From positions 124,001-188,000 of the forward strand of contig NZ_FOVI01000005.1 in the NCBI RefSeq assembly GCF_900115115.1: a DNA stretch of 64,000 nucleotides, in the 5' to 3' direction. The notes beneath the pieces were generated by a model. The model did no database searches, had not been told where the DNA came from, and worked only from the letters and a program-made list of their open reading frames with translations. Below, piece by piece: positions 31,125 through 38,671 of the stretch (its first letter is position 1; every line of letters begins with the position of its first letter). The translations under genes were made by a program, and so were the position numbers. Origin of the DNA: Paenimyroides ummariense (GTDB lineage Bacteria; Bacteroidota; Bacteroidia; Flavobacteriales; Flavobacteriaceae).

Positions 31125-33920
31125 TTATGAGCCAAATTTTTTAATTTTTACTTGTTTTTGTTGTACTTCGATAATAAAATCGGCAGCATAGGTTATTTTT
31201 CCCGACTCAACCACTAATTGCTGTTTTGGATTGGAACAAAAAGTATTTTCAGAAAGAGAGTTACGGTCTAACGTAAGTTCGTAAGTTCCTGTTGGAAGAA
31301 AGGCTGTAAAATTACCGTCGTCATCTGTACCGATACGCTGCACAAAACTTCCGTTTTTTGTAACAGTAAATACAATTCCGCCCGCTTTTGCATCGAAACT
31401 TTTTACTGTTTTTTCATCGTAACGATACTGTATTTTCCCTTTTAAAGATCCATTCTGGTGCAGTGCTACAACTATCTGTTGGTTGTAATCACTCATGACC
31501 AACTCGGTGCCTTCCGTGAACCATCCATTCTGTAAAACAGGCTGTATTCTGTAAGTACCAAAAGGCAAACTTTTGTATTTTATTTGTCCGTTTGCATCCG
31601 ATTTAAATGTTGTTTTATCAATTGTGATGAAAAAATCCGGAGCAGGTTCATCGTTTTCATCAAATATACTGTTTCCGTTTTTATCATAATAAACAAATGT
31701 AGATAATGTTCCTTTTCTGCCTGCTGATGCTGCCCTGCTTCCTAAATTCACAGTCATTCCGGCTTCAACAACAAACATTCCGGCATTTTGAAAAACGGTT
31801 GCTTTGCTGTAATGAAACCATGACGAATTCAAATAAAAACGGTATTTATCTGTTGGCAGATATTGTAAATTAAGGAAAGCAGAAGGCGTTTCGCCCGAGA
31901 TGAAATCATTTAAATAAGCAGCCCCGCTTCTTACAAAAAGTTTATTATCTATAAATTTATGATCTGTTGATAGTGAAAGCGTGAACCTGTTGAAATCGTT
32001 CTGATTTTGATCCATTACCAACAACGAAGAATATTCAGACAAAAAATAACTTCCGTGCTGATAAGTCGCACTTGCGTTAAACCCTTTATAACTGTAAATA
32101 GAATTTATTTTTAACTGCGGATATACCTTGTTTTTGTTTGACATTTGTACCAAACCTTCTTCAATCCCCAAAACTACCGAATGCTTTTGATTTTTGCTTA
32201 ACCAGTTGAAATTTTCGGTTACGCGACAAGCTTCCATTGACAAAAAACCATTGGGAACAATCCATGAAAAAGCATTACCTGTTTCCTTATAATACTGTAA
32301 ACCTAAAGAGCTGCCAATATTTTTAAGGCGGGGAATGGTTATACCTGTATCTAACCGAAACGTGGTGGTTTTCATATTAAAACTGTAAGTGTAGGATTGG
32401 GGTGCAAAATCGGAATAAAAAATATTTGCATACACCATACGTTCCCTTTTAAGATTTTTTATGAAATTTTGCTGTAACTGAACCACTCCTCTGCGGTTTC
32501 CGGGGAAATAGCTGCTGCTTACAAAATAATTTCCACTTAAGCGTATATCTTTAACCAAACCGTTATACTGCGTTTCCAAAGCGTACGATGGCTGGTTTTT
32601 ATTAAAACGTTCGTAGTGGCTAATTGCCCCGTGTGCCTTCAAACGTAAGTTCCAATCTTTCGTAATTTGTTTAACATTCTCAAGACCTACCATGTTATGC
32701 CCCACCTGTTCCATATTATCCTTTTTAAAAACATAATTGAAACTTTTCTGATCAGACGGGTTGTTGGCACCGAAAGTACCCAAAGCATAAAAGCCGTATC
32801 CTCTTTTTAAAAAAGCATCTTTTTGGGTTAAGTTAAAGTTATCGTCAATAAAACCTGCCTGCAGCCTGTTGTTCTGTGTTTTATCTGAAGTATCGAACTG
32901 AATACCGCGACCGAACATGGGAAGTTCAAGCTGCTGACTAATATTTCCTACCTTTAGCTGGTGGTTATCTAAACGATATGCAAGATAGGTGTTGCTTATA
33001 AGCGGTTCGTTCTGACTATCTGCCTTATAAATATTTCCGCTAACCGATAAATATCCCGCAGGCAGGTCAATATCGCCCGATCCTATCAACTGATACACAC
33101 CGGTATCGTTTCCGCTGGTACGGTAACTTGCAGTTAGGCTGTTTTTTTGATAGTATCGTGCATACGCCAAACTATTAATGTCTTCGTAACGTTTTACCGA
33201 CGATACATTCTGAACATTAACCGAAAGACTGCCGAAGACTATTTTCTCGGTACCCCGCATAGCCGCTACGTTTACAGCAAACTGCGATTTGTCTAATAAC
33301 GATTTCGGCACCCAAAATTTAAAGTCGAAAATAGAATCTTTACGAACATCAATAACAGCGGTTTGCTCAAAAAAACTTTCTTCGCCCGTAAGTTCCGGAA
33401 TATTAAAAACTACAAAAACTTGCTGCGATTGGTTGCCAAGATTTGTTACATTTACTTTCACCGAAAGCGAATCGTTTGTATTGGTAAGAAAAATTGTAGG
33501 TGTTACAGCCTGCAAACTCATAGCATTATTCACTTCTACCTGTTGCGTAATGCTTTTTTTAACGATTGATTCTTTTTTATCGTTAACAAGATCTACCACT
33601 ATATCTGTTGCTCCAGCAGCGGCAGTTTTACCCTTAATAATTTTTAAAGGAATAAAGATATGTTGTTCGGGTTTTAATTGTACCAAAATTTCAGAACCCG
33701 AAATACTTTTAAACCCATCAGGAGTTTTAATATGCAAAGTTCCGTTGAAACTGCTTGCCGATGTATTGGTTAACGCTACTACTAAATCTAAAATATTCTG
33801 CCTTCCGGCTGCCTCGGTTGTTTCTACCTTCATTTCTACAGCAGATTGTGCCTGTACCTTACAGCAGGCAACAGTGCAGCAAAAAACAAGCAGCAGTCTT
33901 AAAAGAAAGGAAGGAAACAT
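31125..33920 (-). CDS. Usher-like outer-membrane barrel protein of a fimbrial assembly operon
   Basis: A 931-residue exported protein (signal peptide ending KVQAQ, residue 25). Residues about 26-240 form two Ig-like beta domains that could bind chaperone-subunit complexes. Residues about 240-725 are many amphipathic, aromatic-bounded strands typical of an outer-membrane barrel (for example LAYRLDNHQLKVGNISQQLE). Residues about 735-815 form a carboxypeptidase-regulatory/SdrB-like domain with a calcium-type loop YYDKNGNSIFDENDEP. A second small beta domain, with one Cys, ends the chain. The size and the domain order (N-terminal periplasmic, barrel, C-terminal periplasmic) parallel classical ushers although sequence similarity is not obvious. 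It is the last gene of the operon with the chaperone and pilin-like genes, 15 bases after the subunit gene. Confidence 0.65.
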   Translation of the reverse strand: MFPSFLLRLLLVFCCTVACCKVQAQSAVEMKVETTEAAGRQNILDLVVALTNTSASSFNGTLHIKTPDGFKSISGSEILVQLKPEQHIFIPLKIIKGKTAAAGATDIVVDLVNDKKESIVKKSITQQVEVNNAMSLQAVTPTIFLTNTNDSLSVKVNVTNLGNQSQQVFVVFNIPELTGEESFFEQTAVIDVRKDSIFDFKFWVPKSLLDKSQFAVNVAAMRGTEKIVFGSLSVNVQNVSSVKRYEDINSLAYARYYQKNSLTASYRTSGNDTGVYQLIGSGDIDLPAGYLSVSGNIYKADSQNEPLISNTYLAYRLDNHQLKVGNISQQLELPMFGRGIQFDTSDKTQNNRLQAGFIDDNFNLTQKDAFLKRGYGFYALGTFGANNPSDQKSFNYVFKKDNMEQVGHNMVGLENVKQITKDWNLRLKAHGAISHYERFNKNQPSYALETQYNGLVKDIRLSGNYFVSSSYFPGNRRGVVQLQQNFIKNLKRERMVYANIFYSDFAPQSYTYSFNMKTTTFRLDTGITIPRLKNIGSSLGLQYYKETGNAFSWIVPNGFLSMEACRVTENFNWLSKNQKHSVVLGIEEGLVQMSNKNKVYPQLKINSIYSYKGFNASATYQHGSYFLSEYSSLLVMDQNQNDFNRFTLSLSTDHKFIDNKLFVRSGAAYLNDFISGETPSAFLNLQYLPTDKYRFYLNSSWFHYSKATVFQNAGMFVVEAGMTVNLGSRAASAGRKGTLSTFVYYDKNGNSIFDENDEPAPDFFITIDKTTFKSDANGQIKYKSLPFGTYRIQPVLQNGWFTEGTELVMSDYNQQIVVALHQNGSLKGKIQYRYDEKTVKSFDAKAGGIVFTVTKNGSFVQRIGTDDDGNFTAFLPTGTYELTLDRNSLSENTFCSNPKQQLVVESGKITYAADFIIEVQQKQVKIKKFGS

Positions 33921-33935
33921 TTTAATTGATACTAA

Positions 33936-34958
33936 TTACTGTGGAACAATCTCGTATTGTAACGTAGTGGTGTATTGTTCCGGTTTTGCGTTTATAAGAT
34001 TTGCATCGTTTACTTTTGTGGCATACATTATATCAAAAAACACCTGCGCACTTTGGGTTGATGAACCCGATGCTATTTTCTGCGAAGTTGCAGACAGGCC
34101 AACAGGAAACACCGCTGCCTGATTATTAGATACCGGTATAAGTGACAAATTCACCGTATTCAGTGGTAACATATTACCTGTGGTTGATGTAAAATTGGGC
34201 TGCAATGCCGTTACCTGTACCTGATAATTTGTATTGGCAGATATCATTAATCCGTTAGAATATTTTACGCTTACCCCTTGCAGATAATCTTGTTTGGTTT
34301 TTAATTCCAACAGACCATTTACGGCATTTGAAGCTACTTTTATTGCCAACTGATTTACCGGTGTTTGCGGACTTCCGCTTAATGTTGCAATTTGCAAGGT
34401 ATAATAACGTTCCTGCAATCCGCGTACCTGATTTTTATTATCGTAAAACCTAAATTCTACAACCATTGTAAATTGTGACCAGGTAGTGAATTGCGAAAGA
34501 TAAGCACCGCCTTCTACTTTTAAATCGAACGGAATATGAAAGTTGTAATAGGGATTTCCACCGCCGGCACTATTAAATAATCCTGCTTGTGATTGTGGAA
34601 CCAGAAAAACTTCCTGTCCCTGCTGCAAAAAAGTTTGCAACGGCATGCCAATTTGGTTTATAGTGGGTATTGCAGATCCGTTTAACTGACCATAAGTAGT
34701 GGTGGGTAACAGACTTATTTTATCGGCAGGAAAAACCTGATTTCCATTTGAAATAGGCTGTTTTACACGAGCTGATACCCGCCAGGTAGGCAGATTCAGA
34801 TTTCCGTTACCATCGATCCATACCTTGTAGGCATTACTTTTTACGATACCATTGTAAGAATCAATACTCGCATAGTTGTTACTGTCTACATTCAAATTCT
34901 GAGCTTTTGCAGTATATACCAACAATAACAGGAAGATAAAAAGAACACATTTATTCAT
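33936..34958 (-). CDS. Large secreted subunit (probable tip or adhesin) of the fimbrial operon
   Basis: A 340-residue protein with a signal peptide (LLLLVYTAKAQ). The mature chain is Asn/Gln-rich and beta-rich, without Cys. Its C-terminal strand, TTLQYEIVPQ, resembles the ends of the two pilin-like proteins (VTYTIYAK and VVYTIVSQ). This is what would be expected if all three share a C-terminal strand recognised by one chaperone. Being about twice as long as the pilins, it may carry an adhesive domain and sit at the tip. The start overlaps the end of the chaperone gene by 8 bases, so translation is probably coupled. No named family is recognised. Confidence 0.6.
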   Translation of the reverse strand: MNKCVLFIFLLLLVYTAKAQNLNVDSNNYASIDSYNGIVKSNAYKVWIDGNGNLNLPTWRVSARVKQPISNGNQVFPADKISLLPTTTYGQLNGSAIPTINQIGMPLQTFLQQGQEVFLVPQSQAGLFNSAGGGNPYYNFHIPFDLKVEGGAYLSQFTTWSQFTMVVEFRFYDNKNQVRGLQERYYTLQIATLSGSPQTPVNQLAIKVASNAVNGLLELKTKQDYLQGVSVKYSNGLMISANTNYQVQVTALQPNFTSTTGNMLPLNTVNLSLIPVSNNQAAVFPVGLSATSQKIASGSSTQSAQVFFDIMYATKVNDANLINAKPEQYTTTLQYEIVPQ

Positions 34959-35748
34959 TGGTAAAAGATAATTCGCCCATTTCTATGGTATTTTCATCGC
35001 CGTAATCAATAAGAATGTTTGCCGTATATTTTCCTTTTTCTAAATTGTCAGGTAAAGCAATCAGCATTTTACGTTTATCTGCAGGCATGGTGTAGAATAC
35101 AATATGGTCTAATACTGTTTTTTTACCTGTAGCTGCATTGAACAATTCGGGATACACAATACCGTCTGCCCAGATATTGCCGTTATTGGAAAAGTACAAT
35201 TCCATTCGATTGTTTTTCTTATCAAACAGTATATTTTCAATTTCCAGCTTACGTTTTTTTATTTCGTTGGTACGGTGAAATAATTTTATGCCAGAACGTA
35301 CGCTTACCTTAATATTTGCACCTTTACTGTCAACATCATCTACCGGATTCATCTGTGTAACGTACAGCATGGCAGTATGTGCAGCAGGATCGCCAGAAAA
35401 AGTATTGGGAACCGTAATATTTACTTCAACCTCTTTATTTTCGCCAGGTTTCAAAGAAAAATAACTATCCGCCTTGCTGATACTAACCCAACCTGCACAG
35501 GAAGTTTCCAGACTGTCTGCAGGGAACATCATGTTTTCGCCCATTTCGTTATACCGCCAGTCGCCGGTACTTACTGCCAAATTCATAACATGCGTAGCAC
35601 TCACATTTGTCACTGTAACTTTTTGTCGGCTGCTTTTACCGGCATCCGATTCAAAATACAATCGCGGAGGCGATACCGAAACACCGGTTTGTGCACATAC
35701 GTTAGAACACCAGCATAAGGCAATTAAAAAAAACGCAGTTGCTTTCAT
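34951..35748 (-). CDS. PapD-like periplasmic fimbrial chaperone
   Basis: A 265-residue protein with a signal peptide (LIALCWCSNVCAQ) and two Ig-like domains. The N-terminal GVSVSPPRLYFESDAGKSS and the strand KVTVTNVSATHVMNLAV resemble the G1/A1 region of PapD-family chaperones, which donate a strand to pilin subunits in the periplasm. The second domain, with LEIENILFDKKNNRMELYFS and GKYTANILIDYGD, is a fibronectin-like sandwich. The frame is open upstream to 35796, but those codons lie in a terminator hairpin and ATG 35748 gives a proper signal peptide. The order chaperone, large subunit, usher-like barrel matches known chaperone-usher operons. Confidence 0.75.
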   Translation of the reverse strand: MKATAFFLIALCWCSNVCAQTGVSVSPPRLYFESDAGKSSRQKVTVTNVSATHVMNLAVSTGDWRYNEMGENMMFPADSLETSCAGWVSISKADSYFSLKPGENKEVEVNITVPNTFSGDPAAHTAMLYVTQMNPVDDVDSKGANIKVSVRSGIKLFHRTNEIKKRKLEIENILFDKKNNRMELYFSNNGNIWADGIVYPELFNAATGKKTVLDHIVFYTMPADKRKMLIALPDNLEKGKYTANILIDYGDENTIEMGELSFTNE

Positions 35749-35771
35749 AACCACAAAATTTATATTTAAAA

Positions 35772-35799
35772 AAAGTGCTGCAGAACATTGCAGCACTTT
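35772..35799 (-). terminator. Intercistronic terminator between pilin and chaperone genes
   Basis: AAAGTGCTGCA (35772-35782) and TGCAGCACTTT (35789-35799) form a perfect 11-bp stem with a 6-nt loop; read on the minus strand it is followed by seven T. Partial termination would give more pilin than chaperone and usher mRNA. Confidence 0.8.
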
Positions 35800-35822
35800 A
35801 ATAAATAATTATTTTAATGCTA

Positions 35823-36374
35823 CTATTTAGCGTAGATTGTATAAGTTACTACTGTAGAAAATGTAGTAGGTGTTTGGTTTGCTACATATTTGTCAAGGTA
35901 CGCATCATTACCGGCTGCTTTATACTCAATATCGATATTTTTATCTCTTGCTCCTTTTGTAGAAGAAACAATAATACCTTCATTATTAGATAAAGCTACA
36001 TTTTGCCCATATTGAGCATCTGCTAAAGAGTTTTGAGCAGCTTGCGTAGCAACAATATTGATTGTAGCAACATCAATGTTTCCATTAGGTCCGGCAGTCC
36101 CCTGATTGGTCAATTCAGAGCCACTTGATTTTACTTTTACTTCAAACCCCCCGGTACTGAAGATATTTAGGTGGTTTGCTTGTTTTGATGATACACCATC
36201 TTTGTAATGATCTTTTGTAGTATAGTCGATATTAACCGTTTTTTGCTGAGCATTTACTACTAAAGTTTGGATAGGGTTTAACTTTACGTTTAATGTAACA
36301 TTATCTGTATTTGTTTGTGCCACTGCTGCGATGCCGCACACCATCATTAAAGATGTAATGAATAATTTTTTCAT
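35823..36374 (-). CDS. Pilin-like small secreted protein, probable major subunit
   Basis: A 183-residue protein with a signal peptide (MMVCGIAAVAQ) and a Cys-free mature chain. Its N-terminal strand, NVTLNVKLNPIQTLVVN, has strictly alternating hydrophobic residues like a donor strand of chaperone-usher pilins. It is followed by HLNIFSTGGFEVKVKSSG. The C-terminus VVTYTIYAK has the alternating pattern used for chaperone capture. It is a clear paralogue of the next upstream gene. It has a likely TACTTTTG -7 element on the minus strand at 36458-36465 with a 5'-terminal stem-loop. Because of the strong terminator after it, it is probably the most abundant product and hence the main shaft subunit. 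Confidence 0.65.
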   Translation of the reverse strand: MKKLFITSLMMVCGIAAVAQTNTDNVTLNVKLNPIQTLVVNAQQKTVNIDYTTKDHYKDGVSSKQANHLNIFSTGGFEVKVKSSGSELTNQGTAGPNGNIDVATINIVATQAAQNSLADAQYGQNVALSNNEGIIVSSTKGARDKNIDIEYKAAGNDAYLDKYVANQTPTTFSTVVTYTIYAK

Positions 36375-36422
36375 TTTTTGTTAGTTTTACTTTGTTGCTT
36401 ATGTAAGTTTTGCTATATTTGA

Positions 36423-36465
36423 ATTTACAACGTTTTCCCCCTGTTGTAAATCGGTTACAAAAGTA
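36423..36465 (-). promoter_or_regulatory. Pilin promoter (-7 element) and 5'-terminal stem-loop
   Basis: On the minus strand TACTTTTG (plus 36458-36465) matches the Bacteroidota -7 element. Transcription would begin near 36451. There a perfect 9-bp stem starts: ATTTACAAC and GTTGTAAAT (plus 36423-36431 and 36443-36451) around a G-rich loop AGGGGGAAAAC. The stem would form the very 5' end of the mRNA, as in stabilised transcripts. Confidence 0.5.
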
Positions 36466-36599
36466 CCCAATAGCATGTTTATGCTACTTATTAAAATATG
36501 CTTAAAACTTGTAGTTTTTTACAAAAGCATCCTTACACAAAAATTTTATTATAATTTTCATGTATCCAAATACTAACGTTAAGGTTATATGTAAATGTT

Positions 36600-37118
36600 T
36601 TATTGTGAAACTATGGTATATACCACCGTGTACGTATGGTTTACAGCTGTGCTGCTTTTAGCAAATTCAATTAGGGCATCATTACCCGCACCTTTATAAC
36701 TAATGTTTACATTTTTATTAATAGCACCTTTAGTTGCAGAAATTATCGGCTGTTCATCCTGATTAATTTTTTTATTGGTATAAACCACGTGTGATTGATT
36801 TAACGGATTAGATCCAGAGGTAGGTATTACGGTAATATTGTCTAACAATCCATTATCGGCAGCAGCAGTTTCGGTACTTACCTTAACCTGAAATCCGCCG
36901 GTACTGTAAATGGTTAAATGGTCTTGTTGTTCGGATACTATGCCGTTGCTGTAATCTTCACGGGTATTGTATTCTAAGTTTACCACTTTTTGCGAAGGAT
37001 TTACCACTAATGTTTGTATAGGGTACAAATTCACATTCAGCGTAACACTATTTTGTGCGTACAGCTCGCAGTTTAAAGATCCAAGTAATAAAGCAGTTGT
37101 TATTATTCTTAAAAACAT
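36600..37118 (-). CDS. Pilin-like small secreted protein, second subunit
   Basis: A 172-residue paralogue of the protein at 35823. The signal peptide ends LNCELYAQ and the mature chain has no Cys. SVTLNVNLYPIQTLVVN at the N-terminus and HLTIYSTGGFQVKVS match the sister protein closely; the C-terminus is TYTVVYTIVSQ. The middle is more divergent. It is the first structural gene after the AraC regulator. It may be a minor or phase-specific shaft subunit, or an initiator. No promoter of the strict TAnnTTTG form was seen just upstream. Confidence 0.65.
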   Translation of the reverse strand: MFLRIITTALLLGSLNCELYAQNSVTLNVNLYPIQTLVVNPSQKVVNLEYNTREDYSNGIVSEQQDHLTIYSTGGFQVKVSTETAAADNGLLDNITVIPTSGSNPLNQSHVVYTNKKINQDEQPIISATKGAINKNVNISYKGAGNDALIEFAKSSTAVNHTYTVVYTIVSQ

Positions 37119-37264
37119 ACACCCGTAATTTAGCAGGTTTTACATTCACTGATCTAAATTTACGGATTTGTTTTTAAATAAAACATGACTATTATCACAA
37201 CTTTACAGCAAAATAACCTTTAAGCATATGTTCTTAATATTGGCAGTGTATAACTAACAGAAAG

Positions 37265-38125
37265 TTAACCTGCATGCCTAATCATACGCGGATTTTTGGT
37301 AGTGTGCTTTTTTATAAAGGTGCTAAAATTAGCTTCGTCGTTAAAGCCCAACTGATAGGCAACTTCAGACACGGTAAAATTAGAATGCTTCAGCATACGT
37401 ATCCCTTCACTAACCACTTTATCTATGATGACCTGCTTTGCACTTCGCCCTAAAACAGACTCTGTCATTTCGCTCAATCTTCTAGGTGTAACGAACAGTT
37501 GTTCTGCATAAAAGCTTACATGTTTTTCTATCTGGTAATGCTTTTGCAAAAGTACCCTGAATCTGTTTACTATATCAATAAAAGTAAATTTACGAACATC
37601 GTTCTGCTCTTCGTAGGCTTTCTCGTCAACATAGAAAAGTCCGTCTAATAAAAGGGCTTCTACACAATTGTGTGCTACAGAAATGTATAAGCCGTTATTC
37701 TGCTTTGTTTTGTACAGATCTAATCTGGTAATGATCAGTTTCAGCACTTCATCGATAGGAATTGAAGCCTGTGTAACCACTACTTTAGAAGATTTATCGA
37801 AGAAAAGATCAGAATTAAGCATTAACGAATCTTTTGCCGACCTTTCAAAAAACGATGCCGAAAACACCAATGCGTAGACACTGCCTTTTTTTTCGCTTTC
37901 TTCGCAGAAAACTACTTTTTTTAAAGGTCCCACAAAAACAAGACTGCCCCGTTTAAGTTCGTATAAAATTCCATCAATCGTAACAGCAGAATTGTTTATT
38001 ACAATTAATATACAGAAATAATCCAACCCTTCAAAAGATCGGTTGCCCCCATTTCTCTCAATATAATAATCTATAGAATTTACACTGAACCCATTAATAT
38101 TAAGTTCATCGGTTATCTTATACAT
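37265..38125 (-). CDS. AraC-family regulator of the fimbrial operon
   Basis: A 286-residue protein. The N-terminal part (to about 150) looks like a small cupin-type sensing domain. The C-terminal 110 residues hold two helix-turn-helix motifs, HVSFYAEQLFVTPRRLSEMT and FTVSEVAYQLGFNDEANFST, the latter the AraC signature. It lies directly upstream of the two pilin genes on the same strand, 146 bases away, and is the natural candidate to switch the operon on. No ligand can be inferred. Confidence 0.85.
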   Translation of the reverse strand: MYKITDELNINGFSVNSIDYYIERNGGNRSFEGLDYFCILIVINNSAVTIDGILYELKRGSLVFVGPLKKVVFCEESEKKGSVYALVFSASFFERSAKDSLMLNSDLFFDKSSKVVVTQASIPIDEVLKLIITRLDLYKTKQNNGLYISVAHNCVEALLLDGLFYVDEKAYEEQNDVRKFTFIDIVNRFRVLLQKHYQIEKHVSFYAEQLFVTPRRLSEMTESVLGRSAKQVIIDKVVSEGIRMLKHSNFTVSEVAYQLGFNDEANFSTFIKKHTTKNPRMIRHAG

Positions 38126-38671
38126 TCAAGTTAAAATTTGAATAAAACGTTAATTTTTAAATATCTTCACAACAATTATGGCATTAAATATAGCATATTT
38201 ATGTTACTGTCACAACATATTATTCATTATTACCAAAACTTAACAATAAAATAATTCTTTAAGAACCGTACTCTTAGGTATTAAAGAATTTTAGCTGTTT
38301 GATTTTAAATTTTATTTAGCGAATGTGTAAGATCTAACTTAAATAGGTTTTGTGTTTGATTTGCTTAAGTATAAACAAAAAAGCCTGCAATTGCTTGCAG
38401 ACTTAGAGCTAAAGAAAATGTCTTATTTAAAACATTTATGATTTCCAAAAATAGCTATAAAAAAACAACCGAAAAATTAGAATTCAATTAGAAAATTCAA
38501 GTGCTTATCTTTTGTAATTAAAATGCCAATTTTTATCACTTTTAAAATACAATTAACAATAAAAAGCAGTGAATCTTTGAAATAGAGCCATATAATTTTT
38601 TTATTTTTACATCGATTTAAATAGTTCAAATAACTATTCAATTAATCAACAACCGTAAGGAAAAGCTTTAT
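38126..38671. other. Long AT-rich intergenic region with two inverted repeats
   Basis: No gene is seen in these 546 bases. It contains AATTCTTTAA/TTAAAGAATT (38253-38262 and 38281-38290), a 10-bp perfect stem with an 18-nt loop, and a terminator-like hairpin at 38383 that faces the minus strand. It should hold the promoters of the AraC gene and of the ABC transporter gene. Confidence 0.5.
38378..38402 (-). terminator. Orphan minus-strand intrinsic terminator
   Basis: CTGCAA (38385-38390) and TTGCAG (38395-38400) form a compact stem that is followed on the minus strand by TTTTTTG. No minus-strand gene lies upstream of it. TATTTTTG on the minus strand (38446-38453) could start a transcript of about 60 nt ending here. 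Confidence 0.45.

Noticed and set aside
31125-37118. Type V (FimA/Mfa1) pilus genes
   Set aside because: The subunits have ordinary signal peptides with no lipobox, and a PapD-like chaperone and usher-like barrel are present.
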